The notes under the pieces: generated by a model
What the model saw: only the letters and a program-made list of their open reading frames with translations
What the model was told of the DNA's origin: nothing
Databases searched by the model: none
Source: Trichosphaerium sp. ATCC 40318
Lineage: Eukaryota; Discosea; Flabellinia; Trichosidae
Direction of reading: 5' to 3'
DNA length: 64,000 nt
NCBI GenBank assembly: GCA_038496445.1
Contig: JALMLS010000548.1
Coordinates: forward strand, 124,001 to 188,000
Part shown: piece by piece, positions 1 to 10,686 of the stretch
How the letters are laid out: each line of letters opens with the position of its first letter
Position numbering within the stretch: the first letter of the stretch is position 1
Program-made: the position numbers and the translations under genes

Positions 1-626
1 ATGAACTCTTTCAATTGGTACTGGTGCTGGTGTAGGCATAGGTGGTATACCTAGCGCTTCAGCTTGTTCTGCACTGATTTCCAGCGATTCAAAGAGATCA
101 TCCAAGTCGTTAAATCCTCCCTTTCCTCCAATATCCTGAGTTACAGCTTGGGCCTTAAATTCGTTCTCTATAGCTTCTTCTTGTTCGTCGTCTGAATCGG
201 AAGAAGACGACACTTCATCGGAGAACAAATCCTGAACTTCCTAGCGAAAAACACTCAACCGGATTTATTTTGTTTATCACGTGCTAATAGCGACTTACTT
301 CAGAATCGTCTTCATCGCCATCTATGTCTTCCTCAAGAACATCCAACTGTTCGCCTGCTATTGGCACTTCTGTTTCTACTTGTTTTTTATCTGGTTCATC
401 TATTGAGTGGTAAATAACACGCGAACGCTTTTGGTTTGATAAATTACAGTTTTGACAAAAAAATAAAAAGCAACCGCTGTATAATGTTGTAACCTGCGAT
501 CAAAGCCTCGAATTGCGCGTCTAGATCATCAAAATCAAAACCAGCAGTCCCTGTTCCTCCTGAAGGCTCTGGAGGTGTCGCTACAGCGTCTCCGGATAAC
601 CACGCGTCAATAAAGGAGTCTTCCAT
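1..626 (-). CDS. Acidic hypothetical protein, N-terminal part (cut by window edge)
   Basis: Three exons are visible on the minus strand, about 626-502, 428-299 and 240-1; the gene continues past position 1. The first exon opens with an ATG at 626 and encodes MEDSFIDAWLSGDAV, then a Gly/Pro-rich stretch and a D/F-rich motif (FDFDDLDAQFEALIAG). The second and third exons are strongly acidic (DIDGDEDDSE; SDSDDEQEE) and end with a near-copy of the first motif (FNDLDDLFESLEISAEQ), followed by a Pro-rich linker. Exons 2 and 3 join in frame across a GTAAGT intron that holds a CACGTG. The exon 1/2 join is off by one base with the only GT I can see, so that boundary is uncertain. I recognise no family. 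The repeated DDL-x2-x-FE-x-L motif suggests a short protein-binding helix (inference). Confidence 0.55.
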
Positions 627-805
627 ACGAGTAACGCAAAATCACAAACTTTGCTGTTTGAATACACGTGCTCTATGACTTGACAAAAGTTGAGGCGAAA
701 AAAAAGTCAAGATATTTATTATTGATTCATACACGTGACAATCGAAAAGCTAAGTGTTGTTTTATTCTTGTGGCTCAATAATCATTTGTTGGCAACTGTA
801 CTATT

Positions 806-1312
806 CTACTTCTTCAAGGAGTTCGGGTTTTTCATGGTCTTTTTTCCTTTTAGTATTTCTCCTAACAGATCTTGCTCCCACTTCGACATTTGTTCAAGAG
901 TTTCCTTTTCATCAAGATCACCCTGAATATTATAATTTCTCGCTTCGTATACGAAGTTGAGGCTAGTAGATTTGTATGTAACCTGTCCAGGAAGACCTCT
1001 TGTATCTTCGTGATTTGCAAAAGCCCAACCTGAGCAGGCAAGCAACCTGCCACGATCCGTGGTTATTTTCTCGTTTTGTATGACCTCTGTATACAAACGC
1101 TCGTGAAGAGAACCGCTATGCCCCAAACGGCTTACGTGGTCTCCATGCATAAATGCAGCAACGTTACAGTTTTCAAAGTACACAAGGACACCGACATATC
1201 CTATGTACTCGTCTACTGGGGTTTCAAGCTCGGTTACATTGTCTTCTGTAAGTAAATAAACGGCGCTTTTATTGTACTTTACTTTGTTCTTAAGATTGTC
1301 GTCCTTTCCCAT
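806..1312 (-). CDS. Hypothetical protein, intronless, about 168 aa
   Basis: A single open frame of 168 codons begins with ATG at 1312 (MGKDDNLKNKVKYNKSAVYL). The first two thirds alternate hydrophobic and charged residues in a way typical of a globular alpha/beta protein, with GYVGVLVYFENCNVAAFMHG near residues 40-60. The C-terminal 50 residues are Lys/Glu rich and probably helical (DEKETLEQMSKWEQDLL). There is no signal peptide or membrane segment. I do not recognise the family. The HGDHVSRLGHSG stretch holds several His residues that could bind metal, but no known motif fits. Confidence 0.6.
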   Translation of the reverse strand: MGKDDNLKNKVKYNKSAVYLLTEDNVTELETPVDEYIGYVGVLVYFENCNVAAFMHGDHVSRLGHSGSLHERLYTEVIQNEKITTDRGRLLACSGWAFANHEDTRGLPGQVTYKSTSLNFVYEARNYNIQGDLDEKETLEQMSKWEQDLLGEILKGKKTMKNPNSLKK

Positions 1313-1323
1313 TGTTTGTGTTG

Positions 1324-1710
1324 ATGAGGTGGTGTTGTTTGTTAGTTGTTTGTTGTTTAATGCTATTTTATTTCGCTATTGTATTCAATGAAAGAATTGT
1401 ATCACGTGATGTTGCATCATTTTTATTATCTACAAATAATACAACTACGATGCGGGTGATTGTAGTTCTTCAAAAACTACAAATAGAATATGCTTGGCTA
1501 TGTTATCAACGCGTAACGATTTTACAGAGAGTTACGAACAGGAATTTAGTTTTAAGTGAAACAAAAAGGTTAGTATGTAGGTGCACTACAACAATAAAAG
1601 AATTGGCTATTCTAGAAGGTTTGAGTGACCATTGGGTATCCTCAGAATTCGTAGTTGCTGTTGTTATATCATGCCTTAATGGCGTTATACCATATGGTAC
1701 CGTAATGTGA
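1324..1710 (+). CDS. Possible small secreted or membrane-anchored ORF, doubtful
   Basis: An open frame of 129 codons starts with ATG only 11 bp from the divergent gene that begins at 1312. Its first 25 residues are very hydrophobic (MRWCCLLVVCCLMLFYFAIV), like a signal anchor, but that stretch is also a T-rich sequence of the kind expected in a promoter. The rest (ERIVSRDVASFLLS and onward) has no motif I know. It may be a chance frame. Confidence 0.2.
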   Translation: MRWCCLLVVCCLMLFYFAIVFNERIVSRDVASFLLSTNNTTTMRVIVVLQKLQIEYAWLCYQRVTILQRVTNRNLVLSETKRLVCRCTTTIKELAILEGLSDHWVSSEFVVAVVISCLNGVIPYGTVM

Positions 1711-2242
1711 GACGATACTTTACTAGTTTTAGTTTCGTGCTAGCACGCAGGTAATTTGCATACAACGTCACGAAAGAAAGAAGTTGTAGCTACATAAGCG
1801 TAATGATTTTTGCTCTGTTTTACTACTTTCCAAGGCCAGTGTCGTTTCATATTGTCCTAACTACCACAAATGTCGTGGCAGATGTCTAAAATCTCAGGTA
1901 AAATGATTGCCGATGCCTCATTCAGGCTTCACAATGACTTGCGAAGTTTCACGTGTCAATGGGGTACCGTACGATGTAGTCAGCTGCTGGATGGACAACT
2001 TAGAGACCATTTCGTAAGAACCATATGAAGATGGCAAAATGAAGCACGACCAAATGCTAGGATTGTATAATCCTAATTTAGCATAATAATAAATGTTTCT
2101 AACTTAGGACTGTCACAATTGCCACTCGCATCTCATTACAACCATTAGTTCTGTCAAGCTTTACGGATTTAAGTAATTTTCTCAGAAAGCATAGTTTTTG
2201 AAGTCAATATAACTTCTAAAAATACAATTGATTGTGTTTGTG
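1711..2242. other. Intergenic stretch, no confident gene
   Basis: I see no convincing gene here. A 52-codon frame at 1870-2028 on the plus strand (MSWQMSKISGKM...) is open, but nothing else supports it. The segment immediately before 2243 is AT rich and would hold the promoter of the RNA ligase gene. Confidence 0.4.
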
Positions 2243-3884
2243 ATGTCAGAAGCAGCGTACCAGCCAAAATCGTTATTTCCTCAAGGTGTTACTATCGATG
2301 AGTGCCGTCAAGCTATAAAAGGTATCAAAGGATTTAAAGAAGTAAATAATGCGGACTACACGCTCTTTTCGTATGGGTTAATCTCAAAAGAGATGTTTCC
2401 TGATCCTTTAAAGGTACAAAGTACAAACTTTGTGTAAATTGGTTGTTAACACTCAACCAAGGCGACCAATGAGAAACAGTGGCGTGAATGGGCTATTAGA
2501 CGAGAATGTAGAGGAATAGTATTTTCTTCATCTAAACCGAACAAAGTACTCTAAACACGCCGTGAATCGTTTAACAACCTTCTTAGATACTCTCCAGGCG
2601 TTTTCATAAATTCTTCAACGTGAATGAGCTAGAAGAGTGCCAAGCAGGAGATTTATCACTTGAAAGCGGTTGCTACTTGTTAGAAAAGGTTGTACAGCTG
2701 TTATAACGTCGACACTAACATTATAGGCGGACGGAAGCCTTCTTTCGCCATTGTACACAGGTGATAAATTACGCTGGGCATCTAAGAACGGAGTGACGCC
2801 ATTATCCATACAGATAGAGAACAACTATTGCCAAAAAAAGCAAAAACTGTTATTTTCTTTCTGTAAAAAAGTACGCGCATAAGCTTTGGCCTTCACGTGC
2901 GGTATCTGATGTTTGTGTTAGTGGTTAGATAAAGGTTATACGCCTTTATTTGAATACTGCGCTCCAGATAATTGCATAGTGGTCAAGTACGATGAGACTG
3001 AGTTTGTTCTATTAGCACTGCGAAACAACCATTCAGGTATTTATAAAAACAATCACGTGTTGCTCTTATGTTCTTCCTTAGGTGAATACTTGACTTATCC
3101 AGAGCTTCAAGAAGCTGTACAGGGTACTGGCATATCATTAGTCCCAAAGGCACTTGACACGTTGATATCAGAATCCAAGACTGTAGTTGAGCTTATCACA
3201 AAGGTACTCGAAAATACTTTCCAATAGTATTAATAAATTTATAGATATCGGTAGTAGATGGCTTAGAGGGTAATGAGCGTTTTCCTGTTGTGCTTTTTTA
3301 TAACTATGAAAATAGGGTATACATTATATTATCCACATGGTGCTATTTATAAGGTATTGAAGAAAGTGAGAACATTGCCTTTTAATTATTGTATGATTTA
3401 GATTAAAACGAAATGGTATGTTGACAAGCACAAGTTTTTCAAGTATGTCCCACCTGAAAAAGATATCTGGAAGTTTATCCTCGATGGTACAATCGATGAT
3501 ATTGTAGCTAGTTTGAGGGAGTAAGTCTCAAGCCATTTTGATTACAGGATTGTTAACTTCATTGTTAGACGTGATCACGCTAAGAAAATTCAAGAATTTC
3601 AAACTGTTTTTATGAAGGCATACCATGAAGTATGTGACTTGGCGACATCTGTTGTAGAAGAAGCAAAGAAAAAGAATATGAATTCAAAAGACTTTTTTCA
3701 AATGGTTCATAATAGAGAAGATACAAGGAGTATTGAAGCACCTCTTTCACAAATGTTCAATTCAGGATTTGATGCTACTTCTACTATAACAAAGTATATG
3801 TTACGGTTTGTTGGTTCTAGTACTAAACTCGAAAAAGCAAGGACTGTAGTTAATGGTATTAAATTTTCCTGGGATGATGAATAA
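2243..3884 (+). CDS. T4 Rnl1-type RNA ligase
   Basis: An ATP-dependent RNA ligase would seal 5'-phosphate and 3'-OH RNA ends through a lysyl-AMP intermediate. The gene has about nine exons with introns of 40-60 nt. In-frame joining gives, in order: an N-terminal region with RRECRGIVF; SRRFHKFFNVNE just before motif I; motif I YLLEKADGSL with the nucleophile Lys of K-x-D-G; RWASKNG at the motif III position; TPLFEYCAPDNCIVVKY at the IIIa position; motif IV LEGYTLYYP; and motif V YKIKTKWY. The C-terminal 110 residues are helical, as in Rnl1 enzymes. The ATG at 2243 is preferred to one 15 bp upstream because it begins the conserved-looking MSEAAYQP. An intron falls between motif I Lys and Ala, so unspliced reading hides the active site. 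The role (tRNA repair or splicing) is inferred. Family assignment is fairly sure. Confidence 0.8.
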
Positions 3885-4160
3885 CAAACTTATCAAACAC
3901 GTGATATCAAATAAATCTGGTAAATAAAAAAAAAGTGCTACATGTGTATTTAATACGAAATGTCGTATCTCGCTTTGTCCAAAGAGCGTAATATGAAATC
4001 TTGGTCACTCTAATTTCTATAGCTGGCCTATTTTTAGCGAAACTCAGTTCGAACCTTTTTTGATACAAAAAAGTCAAATAGTTTTTTCTCCCCTGAGTAA
4101 GTCAACCATTGTCTGGCCAGGTTTAGTATTCTCAAAAGTAATTCTAACATTGGAGAGAAC
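3885..4160. other. Intergenic region between RNA ligase and glycosidase genes
   Basis: I see no gene. It contains one CACGTG (about 3899), poly-A/T runs and the presumed promoter of the gene that starts at 4161. Confidence 0.5.
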
Positions 4161-6841
4161 ATGGCACCGAAGCTTCTTTTCGGATGGCTTCTCTTAATAT
4201 TCTTTACTCAAAGTTAGTTTACGCGTGATGTGTCGTTTGTTAACTCGTTTAAAATAGCATTGGCATGTCTTACATCAATGGACTGTAATTTAAACGGCGA
4301 TTGTTTGCCTTCGGGTGTTTGTAGTTGCGACAAAGGATGGACAGGCGTTAAATGTGGTGTACTACGTCAAGGAAAGGGATTGTACGTGTGTTTTAAAACA
4401 TCAATTCATCCTCAGCCAGATATCTGACTATTTTACCTTTAGGGTTCCTTACCCAGGTACAAGGGCTAAAACAGATGCCATAAAACGATGATTTTGTTTA
4501 TTTAATAATTTCTTGTAGATCAGGCTCTTAACTGGCCAGGTAATGGTACAGTAGCGTCTTCTTGGGGTGGTAGTATAATAAAAGGTACGCATTGTTTTTT
4601 GACAAAAGTAAATCACGTGAGAAATAAGATGGTAGCCAAGGGTGCTAAGCTCAAGTTGAGGTGTTAGTAATTCTCAGTTTGATTTTATTTTACGTTTTTT
4701 TTTGGCGACTCGTCTTCCAGTAAGGTGCAAAATGACCTGTGAGTTGACTTGAATGAACAATTAACTGATGTGTTGGTTTTTCTTCTTTCTTTGGTATCGT
4801 CCGTACACAAAATAAAAACTGCGCAAAGGCTACTTCGGGGTTAAAACTTGCGTGGGGTGTTAACATGAGTCGAGAATTTGGGATCGTAAATTTAGTGGTG
4901 AAAAGTGAATTTTTAGAAATTGGCATAAGGGAGTAAGTACTTTGGTATGACTCGGGTTCAGGTGCACATATTTTAAAACCCAAGAACTTTCATTGCGGTC
5001 TCTTTAATCTTTTGTGAGTCAAACTTCTGTAAGAGCAGAAAAAGTCCCGAGTGTGACTCACCCCATTCTTTATGAGGGATACTCGTTTCACTAGGGTTGA
5101 GAAATGGTTCGCGTCCGAAATCACATGGCATGGAAAGTTGAGTCGCTGTATTTACTAATGACTCACAAAAAGGGTAGGGACAAAACCTAATACCAAAGTT
5201 TAAACATCACTTTTTATTGTAGCACGTGATAACAAGTAATTTTTTTTGTGGTTTTTTGTTATGACTAGCCCATTCTGTCAGGTCAAAACTCGATTTTTTT
5301 AATTCAAGAAAGGGACTCAGGTTTTGTAAATGTTCATGCTATGACTCACGTTCTGTCCGGGTTTTAAAAATGGGCTCAAGTAACAAGTGGTTTTTATTGA
5401 ATGTGAACGTGTACTATGCGCATGCGAGATTATATGTTGCTTCCGTTCTGTCAGGGTTAAAAACAGGTGTTAGTCATTACCCCCAACATTATTTATAAGT
5501 CAACAATTCGGAAATTTAAGTCAAAACCACTTACCTAGTAATAACACTAGACGTCCAAACAATATTGTTTTTTTAATGTGTTTTAGAGGATGATATCTAT
5601 CATCTCTTTGTTAATACTGTTTGTGCCAATAAGACGACTATGCACGATAAAAACGCTGTTATAATACACGCAGTGGCTAAGGATATAATGGTACGGTGAA
5701 GGATGTCTATCGTGAAAGGGGAGGGCGCAAAACCGGCCTCAATCTTTTTTATTCCGCTTTGTCGAGTTTTTATTCATTCTCGTTTTAGGGCCCATACCGA
5801 TACTTTGATACAGCTCTAGGCCCTGCTACTACTAACCCACATATCGTTAAAGCTCCAGAAGGAGGTTACCTAATATTTAATACGCTAGATAATCCAAGGT
5901 GTGTTGAGGTTTTCATCCAAACAAAATATCATCAATTTTAACTCTCTTCTAGCGACGATTGGGTTCCTTGTACTGGTGAACGTGATCTGGATGAATCTTT
6001 ATCTAACGGAGTAATACCTCATTCAATCAACGTAGCATACAGCAAATAGTAAGGCATATTTACGAATTACTTATCTTTGCTTACTTTTTTTTTGTAAGCT
6101 TGACTGGTCCTTGGAAGCGTTATGCTCTTGAGGTTGAGATGGGCCCATACGGTATATACTACAACCCAGCTGTTTATATTTTCGAAAACGGCACAGTACT
6201 CATGGTGCTCACTGGTTACTTGGGCGATAATTGCAGTGGCGTATACTGCGAGAAATTAGTAATGTTGAAGGTTAGTTGTTTGTGAAACTGTGTTAACTGT
6301 TTTTTTTAATAATTTTCTGGTAGGCTTACGATTGGCGTGGTCCTTATAAATTAGTTAATCCTCTGATTTTTGAGCATTCAGGAGAAGATGCCTTCTTATG
6401 GAAGGATAAGAGAGGCTTTAAGATGTTATTCCATAACTTCCAGACACCTGGTTGGAATATTGACAGCACTCTTGTACTATCAAACTTCTTAACTTTTTTT
6501 TTTTCTCTTTTTCGGCATGTTGTGCCGAATAACGTTTGGTTCTAGGTTGGCGGGTATGCTTATTCTCTTGATGGTATTACATGGACAAGATCCGAAGAAA
6601 TGGCTTTTTATACTACAGTACCTATGATAACAGGAGGTTCGAAGACGTACACAAGGAGGTACGTTATCTTCTTTCTTTTTTTTTTTTTGTTTTCGCAATT
6701 TGTTATTAAACTTGTGATAGGGAACGTCCTGAAATTTACTTTGAAGATGGCGTGCCAAAGTACTTATTAACTGCTTGTCAAGCTGTTTTTGAGCTTGATC
6801 ACCCTAGTACATTTAATATCGTACCAATACTGACTGATTAA
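4161..6841 (+). CDS. Secreted EGF-like plus beta-propeller glycosidase (GH43/GH32-like)
   Basis: Exon 1 encodes a signal peptide (MAPKLLFGWLLLIFFTQ). After one intron comes a single EGF-like module (CLTSMDCNLNGDC then GVCSCDKGWTGVKC) with six cysteines in EGF spacing. The remainder, over about eight more exons, looks like a five-bladed beta-propeller glycosidase: SSWGGSIIKEDDIYHLF at the first blade, NPHIVKAPEGGYLIF, LTGPWKRY, YYNPAVYIFENGTVLMV, and SGEDAFLWKDKRGFKMLFH, which carry acidic residues where propeller glycosidases place their catalytic Asp/Glu. The protein would act outside the cell on an unknown glycan; the EGF module probably aids binding. The last exon ends TIVPILTD-like with TAA at 6839. 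One intron (about 4584-5586) is roughly twenty times longer than the others. GH family number is an inference. Confidence 0.65.
4584..5586. repeat. Unusually long intron with diverged internal repeats
   Basis: This 1-kb intron of the EGF/propeller gene contrasts with about 50 nt for its neighbours. It holds several diverged copies of a short motif resembling TTCTGTCAGGGTTAAAA (for example near 5272, 5353 and 5445) and no coding frame worth reporting. It could be an old non-autonomous transposon, but I could not find clean terminal repeats. Confidence 0.4.
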
Positions 6842-7477
6842 TAATCCTTAAAACAACTTAATAAACCTCTTCACAACATGTGATGGTTACCGTCAAACTT
6901 ACTGATTTTCTTGTTTTTGTGCTTTGCTATTTTTATAGCCAACCTATATTTAAAAATACTAAGAGAAGTGATTTACGACCACATCTAGATATGCGGCGTT
7001 TGTTGTAATACAATTGTAAGTCCGCGCAGTAGTCGGCCAAGACGAAAAAAAGAAAATTCGAAGCTGAATTTCTTTTCTACCAAGGAATAGTTTTACGCAA
7101 TGATATCTCGATATCCCTGGTCCCAAAATAGAGTGAGAAAATGTGGTCAAAAAAGGTAATTCCTTAACTTAAACTACGGAACTCTTTACGGACTTACATT
7201 TACAGCACAAGACATACGGCATTTGAATCGTTTTAGTTACGGCTATTTTGACCATACTTGAAGCTTTACTTGCTAAATAAAGAATAAAACAGCTAAATTG
7301 AACTCTTTTTACTCGCAAACGCTCTTATGTATTCGAAAAAGGCGTCTAAAGGTATTTGTAATGTTTGCTCCAAACAATTGTTTCCTTTTTCGTAAAATAC
7401 TTTCGGAAGTATGTTATTGTATTGCTCATACTCTCTATATATGTGTATTCGACTATTGATCTTTTTTTGTAGAAACA
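6842..7477. other. Intergenic region
   Basis: No supported gene. Short frames exist on the minus strand (6959-7150, 7293-7493) but show no motif, no splice continuation and no compositional sign of coding. The right part precedes the F-box/LRR gene and probably holds its promoter. Confidence 0.45.
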
Positions 7478-8551
7478 ATGAGCAGCAATTCAAGAAAACA
7501 ATGTCACAAGAATATTCTTGACTTGCCTGTTGAGATTTTGTGTTGTTTTGTAGACTTTCTTTACAAAGCGCGATTCAGCTTTGCCCAAACATGCTGGAGT
7601 TTCGCTAGTGTTATACACAACCATATGGGATATAAAAGAATATATCTAGACACCAACCAAGCTATCTTATTCTGCAAAAAACGACAAAACTTAGTCAGAA
7701 ATACGCCGATTTCTTGCGGACTTAAGTTCGGAAGAACAAATCGCGATATAACTGACAAAGGTGTCAAATATCTAGCAGGTGCTCGGAACTTGAGCCTTTC
7801 TTCATGCATTTCAGTTACAAACAAAGGTGTAATGGCACTAGCGGGTATCCACACAATCGATTTAAGTGCTTGCTCGAAAATAACAGACAAAGGCGTTTCT
7901 GCTCTTGCTGGTGTTCACACAATCAATCTTTGGGGTTGCACTAAGGTAACAGATAAGGGAATTAAAAGCCTAGCTGGCGTGTATTCTATAAACTTGGAAG
8001 AGTGCGTGGCGTTGACAGATGAAGGAATATGCGCGCTTTCTAGTGTTCATGATATTGTTCTTACAGCATGTAATCGTGTTACAGACAAAGGTGTTAAATC
8101 GCTTGCCTCATCTCACTCTGTAACACTTTTTTACATGGATAAGGTTACGGATGAGGGTATAAAGGCTTTAAAAAGTGTTCATACACTTAAGTTAAGCTTG
8201 ACTGGAATCACCGACAATGGAGTAAAAGAATTGTCAAATGTAAATGAACTTTTTCTTCGTGGATGTAAGCATGTCACTGATAAATCAATGAAGTCTCTTT
8301 CTAATTTACATACCCTTCACCTCCGATCTATGGATAATATAACAGATAAGGGTATAAAGCACTTGGGATCGATACATTCTCTGAAACTTGAGCAATGCGA
8401 TTTTGTTACGGATAAAGGAATGTCTTCGCTTGTTGATGTACACTCTATACATATATATGGATGTGTAGGTATATCTTATCAATGTAAAGAGCGTATTAGA
8501 AGTGCCCGAAAACATCTTAAAAACAAGACAACCTGGTGTGGGGGCTGGTGA
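7478..8551 (+). CDS. F-box-like, leucine-rich repeat protein (intact)
   Basis: A 357-codon intronless frame. Residues about 12-50 (NILDLPVEILCCFVDFLY...) look like an F-box, which in known proteins binds Skp1 in an SCF ubiquitin ligase. From about residue 85 to 340 there are roughly eleven LRRs of 22-25 residues with consensus ITDKGVKALAGVHTINL and variants, each with the L-x-x-C or L-x-x-T turn of cysteine-containing LRRs. The C-terminus (CKERIRSARKHLKNKT) is basic. Substrate recognition by the LRR arc is inferred from family knowledge. A close relative at 37711 (minus) has the same layout but is destroyed by transposons. The ATG at 7478 is the first in frame and follows an AT-rich leader. 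Confidence 0.8.
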   Translation: MSSNSRKQCHKNILDLPVEILCCFVDFLYKARFSFAQTCWSFASVIHNHMGYKRIYLDTNQAILFCKKRQNLVRNTPISCGLKFGRTNRDITDKGVKYLAGARNLSLSSCISVTNKGVMALAGIHTIDLSACSKITDKGVSALAGVHTINLWGCTKVTDKGIKSLAGVYSINLEECVALTDEGICALSSVHDIVLTACNRVTDKGVKSLASSHSVTLFYMDKVTDEGIKALKSVHTLKLSLTGITDNGVKELSNVNELFLRGCKHVTDKSMKSLSNLHTLHLRSMDNITDKGIKHLGSIHSLKLEQCDFVTDKGMSSLVDVHSIHIYGCVGISYQCKERIRSARKHLKNKTTWCGGW

Positions 8552-8901
8552 AACAGACAAAGATTAGTTAATATTGTAGTAGTTTTAAGTAAAGTTCAAA
8601 GTCATTTTATCCGTTTGAGTCAAGCTTGTTTATTACAAATGTACTTAAGGTCATTTAAAATACAAACACGCTGCCTACAGTTAGGTACATCATAGCAAGC
8701 ATATAACCAGAAGCAGATACTATCAAGAGTACTATTGGCAATAACATTCTAAGAAATTAATTGTTTAACGCTGACTTGTGAGGTCCGTTTCTTAGCCGAT
8801 GGTCAACCGGTTAAGATTATTAGTAGTTGGTAAACCCAGGGAACATATCGCGACCATCTCTAGTTTTAAACACAAATAGTTACAACATTTTTATTTCTGC
8901 T
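8552..8901. other. Intergenic region
   Basis: I see no gene, only the 3' flanks of two convergent genes. Confidence 0.5.
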
Positions 8902-9869
8902 TTACATCATTGTACATTTTTCTTTGGTACCCAGTAACATATTTGCATATGTTGTGTTTTTAGATCTACGCCTCCTTTCATGTTCCTTCAATAGTTTCTT
9001 TGTGTGTTCTATTATAACGCCTCTACCAAGTGAGTATACCCTAGATACTCTACATCTTAGTTTTTTTTCCTTTATTTTTATCGAAAGTAGCTGTTTCCAA
9101 AACACTCTTTTCTCAATTCTTTCTTGATTTCCCAACATTAGAAATGCAATTACAACACCTATCCATAGTGAAGCTATACACAGACGTTAGTGTAAAGTAT
9201 AAATTATGCACCCACAAAGAGAGGATAATAAAAGTTGTACGTACACATGAAAAACAAGCAAAAAGTAATAAGCAAAATTAGCACAAACCCACAAATATAG
9301 AGTTTCGTTTTCTCCCTTAACATGACCTTATCGCGCTTTATTTGTGCAGTCACTTCCGCACTATGACGTTCATGTGCTTGTTTTAACTCTAGCAACCTCT
9401 CATCTTGTCGTTTTACTATCCTGTTAGAATCAAACCAACACTTAAAAAAATGACCTTTAAAACAACACGTTTTTGGATCTATTTTGGTATTAAACGGCAA
9501 ACGGTTTATGATTGGTCTCCAAAATACATCGTGGCTAGTGTACACGAATAGAGCCTTGTTCAGCGCTGTAATCTATGATGTTTGTGAGCTCAAAACGCCG
9601 TTTTGCTGTTTTTTTTCTGAAATTACCGCAATAAAGTCTGAAACTGAAAGGAACTGGCAAATAGTGTACAGAACATCAAGAGGGACGCTCGAAAATGCGC
9701 CTAAATCATCTTCCTTAATTGATACTACAGTTTAACGTTAAATTAATTATAACATTAAATAAATCGTGCCTAACGACTCTGGAGCTAGTTGGTAATGGTC
9801 GTGAGGCGTTTCTTCCTCAAATTGTTGTTCTTTACACTTGTTTTCTTTCTTTGTATTCCTGCCTCCCAT
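8902..9869 (-). CDS. F-box protein with C-terminal two-helix membrane segment
   Basis: Minus-strand gene of about four exons. The first has ATG at 9869 (MGGRNTKKENKCKEQQFEEE). The second encodes an F-box core (FSSVPLDVLYTICQFLSVS), which continues after a short intron with HDVFWRPIINRLPFN, typical of the F-box third helix. A charged coiled-coil-like stretch follows (RQDERLLELKQAHERHSAEV), then a membrane helix (LYICGFVLILLITFCLFF), a short loop, and, across an intron removed in phase 1, a second helix (SLWIGVVIAFLML) and a basic tail (KEHERRRRSK). The joining of the last two exons keeps frame exactly. The exon 1/2 join is not resolved. An F-box anchored in a membrane by a hairpin suggests an SCF adaptor working at an organelle surface (inference). 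Confidence 0.6.
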
Positions 9870-10686
9870 TCTCTTCTGGGCTTGTGCGAAACAAGAAAGA
9901 CTGGAAAAGGGGTGGCCTTAAAAACGATTTCTGTGAAGCAAGCCTGTCAACGTATTTATTTTGCAAATAGCCTACTTTTCACCACGATATCATTTCCCCT
10001 TAGTAATATACACTGATTGGCCTTGTTTCCTGCGTTATAAGTTGATGAGGAACAAAGCCAATGGATCTCACAATTCAGTGCAGGAAGCTGCCAGAAGCAA
10101 TACAAGTTCAAAAGGAGGCCTTTGTCTTTGAGATGGTATGTGGCAAGAAATTTTACAACCTGTGTAGAAAGTCTTATGTCAATGGCAAAAGGCCTTCCGA
10201 TACTGCCTTTCGAAAATGGTTTAAGAAGTGGAGATAAGTTCATTCGTCTTGCCAGCAGCCTCTTTCCCTCATCACTACGTAGGCTTAAGAAAGTGTAAAA
10301 ACATGAAAAAGACAAAGTAAGTATGTACAGTTTGTTCTTCGTCTGTAACTATAACTATGAAGGAAGATGTGGAACATTTCAAGCGTTTGGTTGGACTGAA
10401 CAAGACTGTCAATATCGAAGAACACAATAGGCAACAACAACAATTGTGAGTAGCAATCAAAACATCCACCTCCCCCCCCTAAAATCCTTTTTCTTTTTCT
10501 TTTTGTAAAAATTATTTCTGAATTTTTCCATTTGCAATTCACACGAGTGTTCTTAAATGTAGAATAAATCCGCTTGTGTGGCTATGCTAGAGCCACCAAA
10601 GACTGAGCGTCTTTCCTCCCAAGCGCGTCTCCCTTATATTGACAATGTTGTCCAATCTAACAAGAGTAAATTTATCCCAATAATAC
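9870..10686. other. Region with conflicting coding signals, unresolved
   Basis: Several stretches look weakly coding but do not join into one gene. On the plus strand: 10060-10236 (MDLTIQCRKLPEAIQVQKEA), a different frame ending FPSSLRRLKKV near 10298, an ATG at 10357 giving KEDVEHFKRLVGLNK, and ERLSSQARLPYIDNV near 10610. On the minus strand a 119-codon frame (10315-9956) overlaps the first of these. This could be a decayed gene cut by the piggyBac insertion to its right. I cannot choose a strand. Confidence 0.3.

Noticed and set aside
7561-7890. A 109-codon minus frame inside the F-box/LRR gene
   Set aside because: Antisense of the intact LRR coding sequence, with no independent support.
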